A stretch of 54,639 nucleotides of DNA from JACVRW01 sp035705985. Lineage in GTDB: Bacteria; Actinomycetota; Thermoleophilia; Solirubrobacterales; Thermoleophilaceae. Within the stretch, counting starts at the first letter, position 1. Each line of letters begins with the position of its first letter. Both the position numbers and the translations under genes were made by a program. This document shows, in pieces, positions 8,880-18,000 of the stretch. Below the pieces are notes generated by a model. That model did no database searches. It was given only the letters and a program-made list of their open reading frames with translations, and was not told the DNA's origin. The stretch spans positions 1 to 54,639 of the forward strand of contig DASSVP010000189.1 in NCBI GenBank assembly GCA_035705985.1. The letters are read 5' to 3'.

Positions 8880-10295
8880 GTGAACCTCGGACGGCAGCGA
8901 CCGCTGCTCTGGAGCTCGCTTGCCGCCTCGGATACCGGGCGGGCGGCGGGCATGGCGGCCGCGGTGATCGCGGCGAACGTGATTGCGCTCGTGATCACGA
9001 TCGTCTTCGCACGGCTGCTCGGCGCGTCGGGTTACGGCTCCCTGGCCGCGCTGATGTCGGCGTTCATCATCCTGATGGTCCCCGGGTCCGCGCTCCAGAT
9101 CGCGGTCGCGCGCGAGGTCTCCCGCGACGCGGGCGGCCCGGACGCCGGCGCGGGTGTCAGGCGCTGGCTCGCGCGGCTCGCCGTCGCCACGCTCGTGGTC
9201 GCCGCCCTCGCGATCCCGCTTCGCGGCGCGATCGCGGCCGCGATCGGCGTGGAGGAGGAGTGGGGCGCGGCGGCGGTCCCGGTCACGGCGATGCTCTGGA
9301 CGCTTCTGTCGGTCATGCGGGGTGCCCTCCAGGGCTTCGGGCTCTACCGGACGGTCGCGCTCAGCATCATCGGCGAGGGCATCGGGCGGCTGGTGCTCGG
9401 ACTGGCGCTCGTGGGCGTGGGCCTCGACGTAACGGGGGCGTTTCTCGGTACCCCGCTGTCCATGCTGGCCGCGACCACGGCGCTGGCGCCGTGGCTCAGG
9501 CCGCACCTGCCGGCGTCGGCCGGCGCCGGAGTCGCCCGCCTCCGCGATCTGCTGGCCGGGGCGCGCGCTCCGGTGGCCGGTCTGACGCTGCTGTTCGTGC
9601 TCCAGGAGGTGCACGTGATCGTCGTGAAGCACGAGGCGAGCGGCGACGCCGCCGGCTCGTACGCCGTGGCGGCCGTCGCCGCGAAGGCGATCATCTGGGT
9701 GGCCGTGGGGCTCGGCCTCTACCTGCTGCCGGAGGTCGCGCGCCGCGCCGGGTCGGGCGTCGACGGCCGGCCGGTGCTCACGCGCACGCTCGGCCTGATC
9801 GCCCTGCTGGGCGTCCCGATGGTGCTCGTCTACGCCGTCGCGGGCGAGCCGCTGCTGCAGCTGGTGTTCGGGGACGACCTCACGGAGGCAGCCGGCGCGC
9901 TGCCGGTCCTGGGCCTCGCCATGGCCCTGCTCGCCTGCACATACCTGGCGGTGCAGTATCTGCTCGGGCTGCACCGCGCCGCGTTCATCGGGATGCTCGC
10001 GGTCGCCGCCGCAGTCGAGATCCTGCTGCTCGTATGGATTCCGGCCGACCTTGAGCGCATCGCGCTCGCACTGCTGGCGGTCCAGGCCGTTAGTGCGGCC
10101 GTGCTCGTCACGCTCTCATTCAGGACCGGCCCCGGGAAGTCTGAGCACCGAGTAGGGGCCGATCCGGGCGACCGCGGTGTAGCGGCGCGCGAGGTAGCGG
10201 TCGAGCACGCGCACTCCGCTCGACCGTCCAGCCCCGTTCGGCTCGGCCTCGTCGGCGAGGGGGCTCAGCCAGCGGATCACGAGCTCGGTGCGTGA
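8880..10295 (+). CDS. Wzx/MurJ-like polysaccharide flippase (oligosaccharide exporter)
   Basis: This protein of about 471 aa has twelve or more hydrophobic segments, beginning near residue 26 and ending near residue 415. The pattern is that of the MOP exporter superfamily, with an early FARLLGASGYGSLAAL motif typical of lipid-linked glycan flippases. It would move undecaprenyl-linked units across the membrane. The last 57 residues are hydrophilic, low in conserved character and read entirely through the opposite strand of the convergent glycosyltransferase, so the functional protein probably ends near residue 415. The GTG start is supported by TACCCT 8 nt upstream. It is the only plus-strand gene between two minus-strand operons. 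Confidence 0.85.
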   Translation: MNLGRQRPLLWSSLAASDTGRAAGMAAAVIAANVIALVITIVFARLLGASGYGSLAALMSAFIILMVPGSALQIAVAREVSRDAGGPDAGAGVRRWLARLAVATLVVAALAIPLRGAIAAAIGVEEEWGAAAVPVTAMLWTLLSVMRGALQGFGLYRTVALSIIGEGIGRLVLGLALVGVGLDVTGAFLGTPLSMLAATTALAPWLRPHLPASAGAGVARLRDLLAGARAPVAGLTLLFVLQEVHVIVVKHEASGDAAGSYAVAAVAAKAIIWVAVGLGLYLLPEVARRAGSGVDGRPVLTRTLGLIALLGVPMVLVYAVAGEPLLQLVFGDDLTEAAGALPVLGLAMALLACTYLAVQYLLGLHRAAFIGMLAVAAAVEILLLVWIPADLERIALALLAVQAVSAAVLVTLSFRTGPGKSEHRVGADPGDRGVAAREVAVEHAHSARPSSPVRLGLVGEGAQPADHELGA

Positions 10296-11639
10296 GTCAC
10301 GGAGATCGCGCACGATCTCGCGCTGCACGCCGGCCGTGGTTACCACGCCGGGCTGCATGACGTCGTAGCGCGTGGGATTGGGACGCCCGGCGAGCACGTA
10401 CACGAGCGGGTTGCCGGCCCGGACGAGATCATGGCGCGGGTTCGCAACGAAGACCGGCTCATCCAGCGGGACCTCGCGGCGCACCTCCCGGACGACCGCC
10501 TCGAGCGCGCGCGCCTCGTCCGGCGGAGCCTTCACGCCATCGGCCACATCGAGCCGGATCCGGCTGAGCCGCTGCGAGTCGAGCAGGTCGATCCGATTCT
10601 GGTCGAGGCCGTTCAGTGCGACCAGCGCGATCGGTGCGATGAGCGCCAGCCTCCACGACATCGCGCGAGCGCGTCCGGCCGCGCCCGCTAGCAGCACCGG
10701 CAGCACCACGGCGAGCGGGACGAGATGGAACTCGTCCGCGCGCGCGAGCAGGTATGCAAGCCCCACGAGCGCGAGCGGCAGCGCCGCCCACGCCTGCCGC
10801 GGCGCGCGCTCGGCCACCGCGGCGGCGAGCCACATCGCACAGCCGCCGATGAGCACGTAGGGCATATAGAAGGCAAGCAGCTTGTTCGGTTCGAGCGCGC
10901 CGTCCCAGGCGCCGGGCAGCGGCAGGCGCTGGAGGGTTTGCTCGTCGAGGGCGAACCCGATCGTCTGGTCCCAGAACGCGCCGGGCGCCGCCAGCACGAA
11001 CGGCATCACGAGCACGGCGGCTGTCAGGACCGCGGCAGCCAGCACGCGCAGCGCCGCCGCGCGGTCGGAGGCGAAGCGCCCGGTATCCGTCGCCCCGGAT
11101 GCCAGCGCCGCCCCCACCGCTGCCGCGGCACCGAGGTCGAAGCGGAATGCGAACGCGACCCCGGCGAGCACTCCGGCGCCCGTCGGCGACCGCTGGGCGA
11201 GCAGAATCGCTCCGAGCCCCAGCGCGAGCGCGGGCGCGTTGGGATGAGGGAGCGTCGGATGGGCCATCGAGGCGATGGCCGCGACCCACGCGAGCAGAGC
11301 GATCGACTGCGGCGCCTGACGCCGGGCGAGCGCGTACGCGAGTGTCCCGACCAGGGCGTCGAGCGCCACGCGCCCGATCCGCCACGTGAGCAGCGAAGGC
11401 CCGAAAGCGGCGTCGAGCGCGCCGAGAAGGTAGTACTGGCCGGGGCCGTAGTTGGCGTAGAAGTCGCGGTACGGCAGCTCGCCGTCAGCCACCCGCGCGG
11501 CGGCCGTGACCATGAGCCCCTCGTCGTGCGGGTTGATGCCGGACAGGATCGTCAGGCCCGACAGAAGCGCACCGGCGAGGAACAGCAGCAGGTAGCGCGC
11601 GCGGGCTAGCTGCCCGGCGACGGCGGCGAGCTCAGGCAC
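10116..11639 (-). CDS. Polytopic GT-C type glycosyltransferase (PMT/GT39-like)
   Basis: This 507-aa integral membrane protein has a first hydrophobic segment at about 12-30. The loop motif after it, GINPHDEGLMVTAAA...ELPYRDFYANYGPGQ, is characteristic of bacterial PMT/ArnT-like transferases that use polyprenyl-phosphate sugars; the Asp in HDEG would be the catalytic acid. About ten further membrane segments follow, then an extracytoplasmic C-terminal domain ending in RIGPYSVLRLPG. The GTG at 11639 is chosen because it follows the 8-bp overlap rule with the upstream gene and places the first residues directly before the first membrane helix. It is the last gene of an eight-gene minus operon and overlaps the convergent flippase by 180 bp. 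The sugar transferred is unknown. Confidence 0.82.
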   Translation of the reverse strand: MPELAAVAGQLARARYLLLFLAGALLSGLTILSGINPHDEGLMVTAAARVADGELPYRDFYANYGPGQYYLLGALDAAFGPSLLTWRIGRVALDALVGTLAYALARRQAPQSIALLAWVAAIASMAHPTLPHPNAPALALGLGAILLAQRSPTGAGVLAGVAFAFRFDLGAAAAVGAALASGATDTGRFASDRAAALRVLAAAVLTAAVLVMPFVLAAPGAFWDQTIGFALDEQTLQRLPLPGAWDGALEPNKLLAFYMPYVLIGGCAMWLAAAVAERAPRQAWAALPLALVGLAYLLARADEFHLVPLAVVLPVLLAGAAGRARAMSWRLALIAPIALVALNGLDQNRIDLLDSQRLSRIRLDVADGVKAPPDEARALEAVVREVRREVPLDEPVFVANPRHDLVRAGNPLVYVLAGRPNPTRYDVMQPGVVTTAGVQREIVRDLRDSRTELVIRWLSPLADEAEPNGAGRSSGVRVLDRYLARRYTAVARIGPYSVLRLPGAGPE

Positions 11640-12981
11640 GATGCCGCAGCGTGCGCGCGACATGCCGCGGCACCGCCCTCGCCGCCTCGGCGAGCCCGCC
11701 GTGCTCACGCAGCGAGGCGAGCACCTCGGGGTACTGCCCGAAGGTGGCCCGCGCCAGCGCACCGCGGGGCGGGCGGCGGCGCGGGCGCGTGTCAGGCGCA
11801 CTGCAGAACGCGACGAGCGGCCGCGCGCACTGCGACCAGCGGAGCGCCGGGGCGAGCTCGCGCACGCGTCCGCGCACCGCCACGCGATGTTCGGCGTCGT
11901 CGAGCAGGTTTGCAAGCGCGGCGGCAAACGTCGCATCGTCGCCGGGCGCGACCGCGTTACCGAGCCCGCGGCGGTCGACGAGGTCCCCGATCGAGTCGCC
12001 GGACGATACGACCGACGGCAGGCCGGCCCAGAAGTGGTCCAGCACGCGCGTGCGAAAGGAGAAGCGTGACTCGAGGTGGTCGTGGTGCGCGCATACCCCC
12101 ACATCGGCCTCGAGCAGGTAGGCGCCACGGTCCGCGTAGCTCACCCAGCCGGGGTTGAAGTGAACGCAGCGGCCGTCGAGCCCGCGCTCGCGCGCGAAGC
12201 GCATCGCCTCGTCGGCACCGGTCGGCACGTCTCCTGGCTTGAGTGCGGGCCGCCCCGTGCCCATGAACACCAGGTGGACCGACGGGCGCTCGGCATGCAG
12301 GCGCTCGAGCGCGCGGATCGGCGTGAGCGCGTCGAGCCAGCGCCAAATCCCGCCCGCCCAGAGCAGCACGCGGTCGTCCGGCTCGATCCCCGGCCAGACG
12401 CCCTTGATCACGGGCGCGTCGTGCCGAGGCGGCTCGTCCGGGAGACCGAACGGCACGACGTCGACGAACGACCGGAAGGTCGGGTCGGCGCGGTACCGCT
12501 CGGGGTCGACGAGGCCGTTGAGCGCCATGCCCCCCAGCCACAGGTCACGCTGCTTCTCGCTCGCGCAGATCACGAGGTCGGCCACCGCGCACTGCCCGAG
12601 CATCGAGCGCCACGCACGCCGGGACGAGGATTCGCCGGCCCCGCCATCGCCGGCGGCCTCGAGGACCTCGATCATCTGGGGGTTGTACAGGTCCGCCACG
12701 AAGCGCAGCGGCAGTCGCGCGGCGTAGCGCAGCAGCTGCGGCGGAAGCCGCTGGGCCACGAGCACGTCGTGCTCGCGCATCGCGCTCAGCAGCGGCTCGA
12801 AGTCGGACAACCCGGCCTCCAAGAGCCGACCGGGGACGGCCGCGGGATCGCTCGGTGCCGGGGCTGCCACGGTGACGTCGCAGTGAGCCGCGAGAGCGCG
12901 GGCCAGCTCGACCACCCGGATAGCCGGCCCGGCCATCGCCGCCCCCACGGGCTCGGCCGACACGAGCAGGACGCGCGTCAC
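11632..12981 (-). CDS. GT4-like glycosyltransferase
   Basis: This 449-aa GT-B fold protein has an N-terminal acceptor domain beginning TRVLLVSAEPVGAAMAGPAIR and a C-terminal donor domain containing LLWAGGIWRWLDALTPIRAL and HLESRFSFRTRVLDHFWAGLPSVV. The usual E-x7-E donor motif is replaced by this FRTRVLDHFWAG region, as in a recognisable subgroup of actinobacterial GT4 relatives. No membrane segments are seen, so it is likely a cytoplasmic enzyme extending a lipid-linked glycan. It starts at GTG 12981 with GTGA overlap to the methyltransferase stop and its own TGA overlaps the next start. Donor and acceptor are unknown. Confidence 0.85.
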   Translation of the reverse strand: MTRVLLVSAEPVGAAMAGPAIRVVELARALAAHCDVTVAAPAPSDPAAVPGRLLEAGLSDFEPLLSAMREHDVLVAQRLPPQLLRYAARLPLRFVADLYNPQMIEVLEAAGDGGAGESSSRRAWRSMLGQCAVADLVICASEKQRDLWLGGMALNGLVDPERYRADPTFRSFVDVVPFGLPDEPPRHDAPVIKGVWPGIEPDDRVLLWAGGIWRWLDALTPIRALERLHAERPSVHLVFMGTGRPALKPGDVPTGADEAMRFARERGLDGRCVHFNPGWVSYADRGAYLLEADVGVCAHHDHLESRFSFRTRVLDHFWAGLPSVVSSGDSIGDLVDRRGLGNAVAPGDDATFAAALANLLDDAEHRVAVRGRVRELAPALRWSQCARPLVAFCSAPDTRPRRRPPRGALARATFGQYPEVLASLREHGGLAEAARAVPRHVARTLRHRA

Positions 12982-13637
12982 GGACCCGCCGGCGCGCGCC
13001 CGCGCAGCCGGAAGAAGAAGCGCGGCTTGACGAGCCCGGCTGTGTCGAGCCAGCGGTGCACGGCGCGCAGCGGCTGAGGCAGCACGGCGCCGGCGAGGTG
13101 GCGGTCGATCGGCGCCGTCTGCTCCACAACCGAGCTCCCGAACACGTCGTCGAGCAGCCGCTTGAGCGACGGCTCGGTGAAGAAGTGGCGGTGATCCACG
13201 TCGAGCATGTGGCTGAACTCAACCGGCACGTCGCCGAAGTCCTGCGTGCAGTTCGGCGTCGTCACGAGTACGCCCCTACGCGCAACGCGCCGCGCCTCGC
13301 CCAGGAGCCGGGCCGGGTCGTCGAGGTGCTCGAGCACTTCGAGCAGCATGACGGTGTCGACGGACCCGTCCCGCAGCGGAATCGTGTCGCCGTCGTACAG
13401 CTCGGCCTCCACTCCGATGGAGCGCGCGCGCTCGACGTAATCGGGCACGACATCGAGCGCCCGCACGTCGAAGCCCCGCTCGGCGAGCGCGCGAGAGTAG
13501 CCGCCGAGCCCGCAGCCGAGATCGAGCACCGAGCGCCCCGCGTGCTCGGCGACGAAGTCGACGAGCACGCCGTCCACCTGCTCCATTGGATCGGCGGTTC
13601 GGTACCACGTGCGCGTGTCGCGCGGGCCGCGTCTCAC
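12978..13637 (-). CDS. Class I SAM-dependent methyltransferase
   Basis: This 219-aa soluble protein has a Rossmann SAM-binding motif I, VLDLGCGLGGYSRALAERG (near 38-56), motif II ALDVVPDYVERA, and a post-I/IV region VDTVMLLEVLEHLDDPARLL typical of small-molecule or sugar methyltransferases. A conserved HMLDVDHRHFF segment precedes a basic C-terminus. The GTG at 13637 overlaps the flippase stop as GTGA, which decides the start. Placed among glycosyltransferases it probably O-methylates a sugar of the exported glycan, but a non-sugar substrate cannot be excluded. Confidence 0.87.
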   Translation of the reverse strand: MRRGPRDTRTWYRTADPMEQVDGVLVDFVAEHAGRSVLDLGCGLGGYSRALAERGFDVRALDVVPDYVERARSIGVEAELYDGDTIPLRDGSVDTVMLLEVLEHLDDPARLLGEARRVARRGVLVTTPNCTQDFGDVPVEFSHMLDVDHRHFFTEPSLKRLLDDVFGSSVVEQTAPIDRHLAGAVLPQPLRAVHRWLDTAGLVKPRFFFRLRGRAPAGP

Positions 13638-15046
13638 GTGCGCACCCCGGCCACGAGCTCCCGGCTCGCCGGGCTCGTGAGCCACATCAGACCGGCGTAC
13701 ACCGCGGCGCCGAGCGGGATCAGGAGGAGGACGGGAGCGTCGCTGAGCGCCCAGAGGAGAGCGCCCATAGCGGCCGCGGCGAGGAGCGCCGGCGCAAGCG
13801 TGCGAGGGGCCGGGAAGAAGTCGAAGTAGCGGCGCATCAGGGCGTACGAGCCGGCGAGTATGAGCACCTCCGAGGCGACGGTCACGGCGGCCGCGCTCAC
13901 TATGCCGTACCTGGGCACCAGCAACAGGTTGAGGCCGACGTTCAGCGCGAGCGCCGTGCCGTTGAGCCAGAGCGCGCTCAGCTGGCGCTCCTTCGCGATG
14001 AGGGCATAGCCGAACACGCCGTTGATCCACGCCAACGCGCCCGCCGCGAGCAGGACGCGCAGCGGCGTGGACGCATCTTCGAAGTCGCTGCCGGCCGCCA
14101 GCTCCACGAGGTCGGGTGCCAGCACAAGGCCGCCGGCCACGAGCGGCGCGCCGAGCGCGACGAACAGGTCGGTGGACAGCTGGATCGTGCGCCGCGCCCG
14201 CGGCTCGTCACGCGCCACGGCCTGAGACAGGAGCGGGAACGTGGTTGTGAGGAACACGGTCCCGAACACGAGCGTCAGCTCGAGCATCCGGTAGGCAAGC
14301 GTGTATAGGCCGACCTGCTCGTAGGGTTGGTAGAGGGAGATGATCAGCGTGTCGGCGCGAAAGTAGACCTCGTTCACGGCGAGCGCGACTCCGAGCGGAA
14401 GCGCCATGACGAGCAACCGGCGCCACACGCGCGGCTCGGCCCGTGGCCGGACCGGCGCGACCCGCCGCGTGAGCAACATCGTCACGAGCGCCGTGGCGAG
14501 CGCGCCGGCGGCCGCGGTGCCCATCACCGCGAGGAAGCCGAGGTCGAGCGCCACGACCAGCCCCACCGCCGCGAGCGAGACCGCGCGGCCGATCACGTCG
14601 CCCGCCACCGCGCGCCCCATCCGAAGACGGGCCTGGAGCACAGTGACGAACGTGCTGTTCAACATCCCGAACAGAAGTGGCAGGCCGGCGAGCAGGATCG
14701 CGGCGCGGACGTCGGGGTCGTAGGGCAGGAGCAGGCTGATCAGCGCCGCGAGCGCGATCGCGGCAGCCGCGAGCGCGAGGCGGAGCGTGAGCGTGTTGCC
14801 CACGAGCCGCTCCGTCCGCTCCGGATCGCGGCTGATCTCGCGCACCACGATCGTGAACAGCCCCACGTCGGCCAGCACCGCGAACAGCTGCATGTAGGTC
14901 AGCGCGAGCGTGTATCGGCCGTAGTCCTCGGGCCCGAGGTAGCGCGTGAGAATCGCGATGGAGGCGAGCCCGATGGCGAGCACACCGGCCTTACCGGCGA
15001 TCTGTATGGCGGTGTTGGACGCCACGAGCCGCCGCGCGGAGCTCAC
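13634..15046 (-). CDS. Wzx-like polysaccharide flippase (oligosaccharide translocase)
   Basis: This 470-aa polytopic protein has about twelve to fourteen hydrophobic helices. The N-terminal signature is ILTRYLGPEDYGRYTLALTY, followed by FTIVVREISRDPERTERLVG, both typical of Wzx/RfbX O-unit flippases. The central loop with LGVALAVNEVYFRADTLIIS carries charged membrane residues common to these transporters. It lies in the minus glycan operon between the AftD homologue and the methyltransferase, overlapping both. It differs clearly from the flippase at 8880, so the locus has two exporters, perhaps for different lipid-linked units. Confidence 0.92.
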   Translation of the reverse strand: MSSARRLVASNTAIQIAGKAGVLAIGLASIAILTRYLGPEDYGRYTLALTYMQLFAVLADVGLFTIVVREISRDPERTERLVGNTLTLRLALAAAAIALAALISLLLPYDPDVRAAILLAGLPLLFGMLNSTFVTVLQARLRMGRAVAGDVIGRAVSLAAVGLVVALDLGFLAVMGTAAAGALATALVTMLLTRRVAPVRPRAEPRVWRRLLVMALPLGVALAVNEVYFRADTLIISLYQPYEQVGLYTLAYRMLELTLVFGTVFLTTTFPLLSQAVARDEPRARRTIQLSTDLFVALGAPLVAGGLVLAPDLVELAAGSDFEDASTPLRVLLAAGALAWINGVFGYALIAKERQLSALWLNGTALALNVGLNLLLVPRYGIVSAAAVTVASEVLILAGSYALMRRYFDFFPAPRTLAPALLAAAAMGALLWALSDAPVLLLIPLGAAVYAGLMWLTSPASRELVAGVRT

Positions 15047-18000
15047 TCGCGCCTCCGGGCGGCGGCCAGCGACCGCCAGCAGGCCGCCATCAGCAGCACG
15101 AGTGCGGTTGCGCCCACCCAGTGGGCCCAGATCAGCTCGGTGCTGTACTCGAAGTTGTAGCCACCGCGGTCGCGAGGCGAGATGAGCGCGTAGAGCCCCG
15201 GCACGACCACGCCGAGGATCAGCGCCGCCACCACGGCGAGCCGGCGTGAGCCCACGCCTCGCCAGAGGATCAGCGTCAGGAGCGGGAAGACGACGATCGA
15301 GACCCGTAGCGCGAACAGCAGCGCGAGCGGGACCGTGAACGCCGCGGCAATGAACGCCGCGCGCGGAATCGGCAGCCGCGCCGGCCGATCCTCCGGCAGC
15401 GTCTTCTCGGCCGCCACCGCCCGGGCTCCCCCAGTGCCGCCGTGAGCGCGCGCGAGGAGCGGCGCGCCGACCATGAAGACGAGCAATAGCGCTGCGGCGA
15501 GCGCTGAGAGCGCGAATCCGATCCGCACACCGCCCTGCGGTGCGAAGGCGAACTCCACGCGCTCACACCCACGCGGAGCGCGCCAGCCGTTCGCGTAGGC
15601 GTTCACCGGGCGCGGCCGGCCGAGGTCGGTCCCGTCGCAGCTGGCCCGCCAGGCCTCCGAGTAGCTCTGGCCGAGCACCAGCCAGGCCGGGCGTTCGAGC
15701 GCGACGCGCACGCCGTCGACCGAGCTGCCGTGCACCGCGCCCGGGTCCACCACCCGCCCGGCGCCGGCCCTGGGGGGGGCGGCTACCGGCGCCGGCGCGC
15801 TGAGCCGGAGCAGGTTGACCGCGAACGTACCTGGCAGCGAGCGCACTCGCTGCACGCCTCCGCCCATGCGGACCCTCTCGGAGCACGCGCGCGCGCGAAC
15901 CGGGCGCCCGTCTTCGAGATCCGCCACCGCGCCGCGCGGCCGCAGGCGCACCAACCGCCCGCTCACCGCGGCACGGGCGTCCCCGCAGCGCGTGCGCAGC
16001 GCGGTCGACCGTGACGGCGTCCGGACCACGGCGACCCCCGGCACCTCGAGCGACGCAATTCCGATCGCCCTCGTGGCGCGCCCCGTGGGGCGCGTCTCGA
16101 GCACGGTCAGCTTGAAGCTCCGCGCGCGCGCCCTCCGCCGGAGCTGCACGGTGCCGTCGTCGCCCACCGGCAGCGGCTCGGTGGCGCCTCCCGGCCAGCT
16201 GACGCGCACCACGCTCGGGCGGCGCCCGGCGCTCGCGGGCTCCAGCCGCAGGCGCGACAGCTCGAGCGGTCGCCGCCCGGACCATGAGATCCAGGGGTGG
16301 GGAGCGGAGGGCCGCGCCCAGATGCCGATCCACGCCGTACGCCGGCTGTGGTCGAACGCCTTGGAGGCGCGGTAGCGGGACTCGTTGTGGAAGCGCCCGG
16401 ACGAGTCGAACGAAAACGGTCCGCTCACGCCGGCCAGCCGGTCGAGCTCTGGGTCGCGCGCGTCGACGTCAGGGTACGCCCACGCCTCCACGCCGTACGC
16501 ACGCGGCGCCGGCGCGAACAGCAGGCGGTCGAGCTGAGGCTCGGGGTCGCGCCGGTTCGAGGCGAGCTCGAGCAGCGGGCTGCCGGTATGACGGTCGCGG
16601 CGGAAGGGGGCGTCCGCGGTGGTGCGCTCCAACAGGTAGGTGACCCCCACCCTCGAGAGGTCACGCCCGGCAAGCGCGCGTCCCAGGAGCACCGGCGGCC
16701 GCAGTGAACTCCTCACGCTCACACCGGGGATTCCGATCTCGCGGAAGCCGCCCGACCCGCGCAGGTCGCCCGGCGGCTGGTCCACACGTGTGATGGTGAC
16801 CCGCAGCGAGCTCACATCCTCGAGCCCGACCCGGATGCGGTTCCGCCCCGCATGCAGCTGCGTGCGGATCCCCCCGACCTCGACCTCGCGCTCGACGCCG
16901 CGCCAGTCGCGCAGCGGATAGAGGTCCACGTGCGGAACGTCGCGTGGGCGCTCGAAGCCGATCTCGATCCAGCGCTCGTCCGGGTTGAGATAGCGGTCCG
17001 CAGCCCAGGCCGTCGTGAGATCGCCGTCGAATGCGGCGGCCGCGCCGTACTCGGGGAACTCGAGCAGGCCACCCTCGTGTGGCGCGCGCACGTAGCGCGC
17101 GCCGCTCAGCACGGCGACGGTCTGGGCGTCGGCGCCGCGCTTGGGAAACGGCTCGATCAGCGCGAAGTTCTCGTCGACCTCCTCATCCTGCGGCAGCGTG
17201 GCCCCCAGGTTCTGATGGCCGTACTCGGGCACGAAGCGCCGCCGCCGATTGGAGTCGGTCACCACCACGTCCGCACCGCGCGCCGCAATCCGCCTGAGCT
17301 CGGCCGGATCGAGATCGCCCGCGTAGAGAATCGCCCCGCGCTCCGGCAACGTCCCGAATGCCGCCATGCCTGCGAGCCCCTCGGCGGACCCGTCGACGAC
17401 GGTGGGGCGCTCTGTGGTCGCGACGCTGACGAGGCCGCGGCTGGGCGAGAGGTCGTAGCGGCGCACCTGGGGCAGCTCGACGGGGACCCCCAGCTCGCGC
17501 GGCGGGTGCGCCACTACGCGCGACGGGCCGTAACGCCGGGCGGGCTCTGCGAGCCCCTGGCCCGCGAGCTGTTCAGCGGCCTGGGCAGCGTTCATCCCTC
17601 CACTGCGCGAGACGTCGTCGTCGTTTGCGGCAACCACGGCGCCGGCGCCCATCAGGCGCAGCAGCGGAGGAAGCTGCCCCGGGACGAGCCGGCGCTGCTG
17701 CACCAACCGGTCCACGGTCCACAGCAGGTCGTTGGCGTGCGGGTCCGAGTACGGTGTCTCGAAGCGCACGGCGACGGGCCGCTCGGTCAGCCGCGGCAGG
17801 ATCGCGTCGATCGTCCCGCCCCAGCGATAGTGAGCGAAGATCTGGCCCGGGAGCACGAGCGCCCGGGTGTTTGGCGGAAGCTCTCGATCGAGATCACGGC
17901 CGGCGCGCTCCCACGCGGCGGGGATCTCCTTCCACGCGAGCTGGCGCTCCACGCCGTCCCCCCGGACGAGCGGGAGCGCGGACAGCAGGATCAGCACCGC

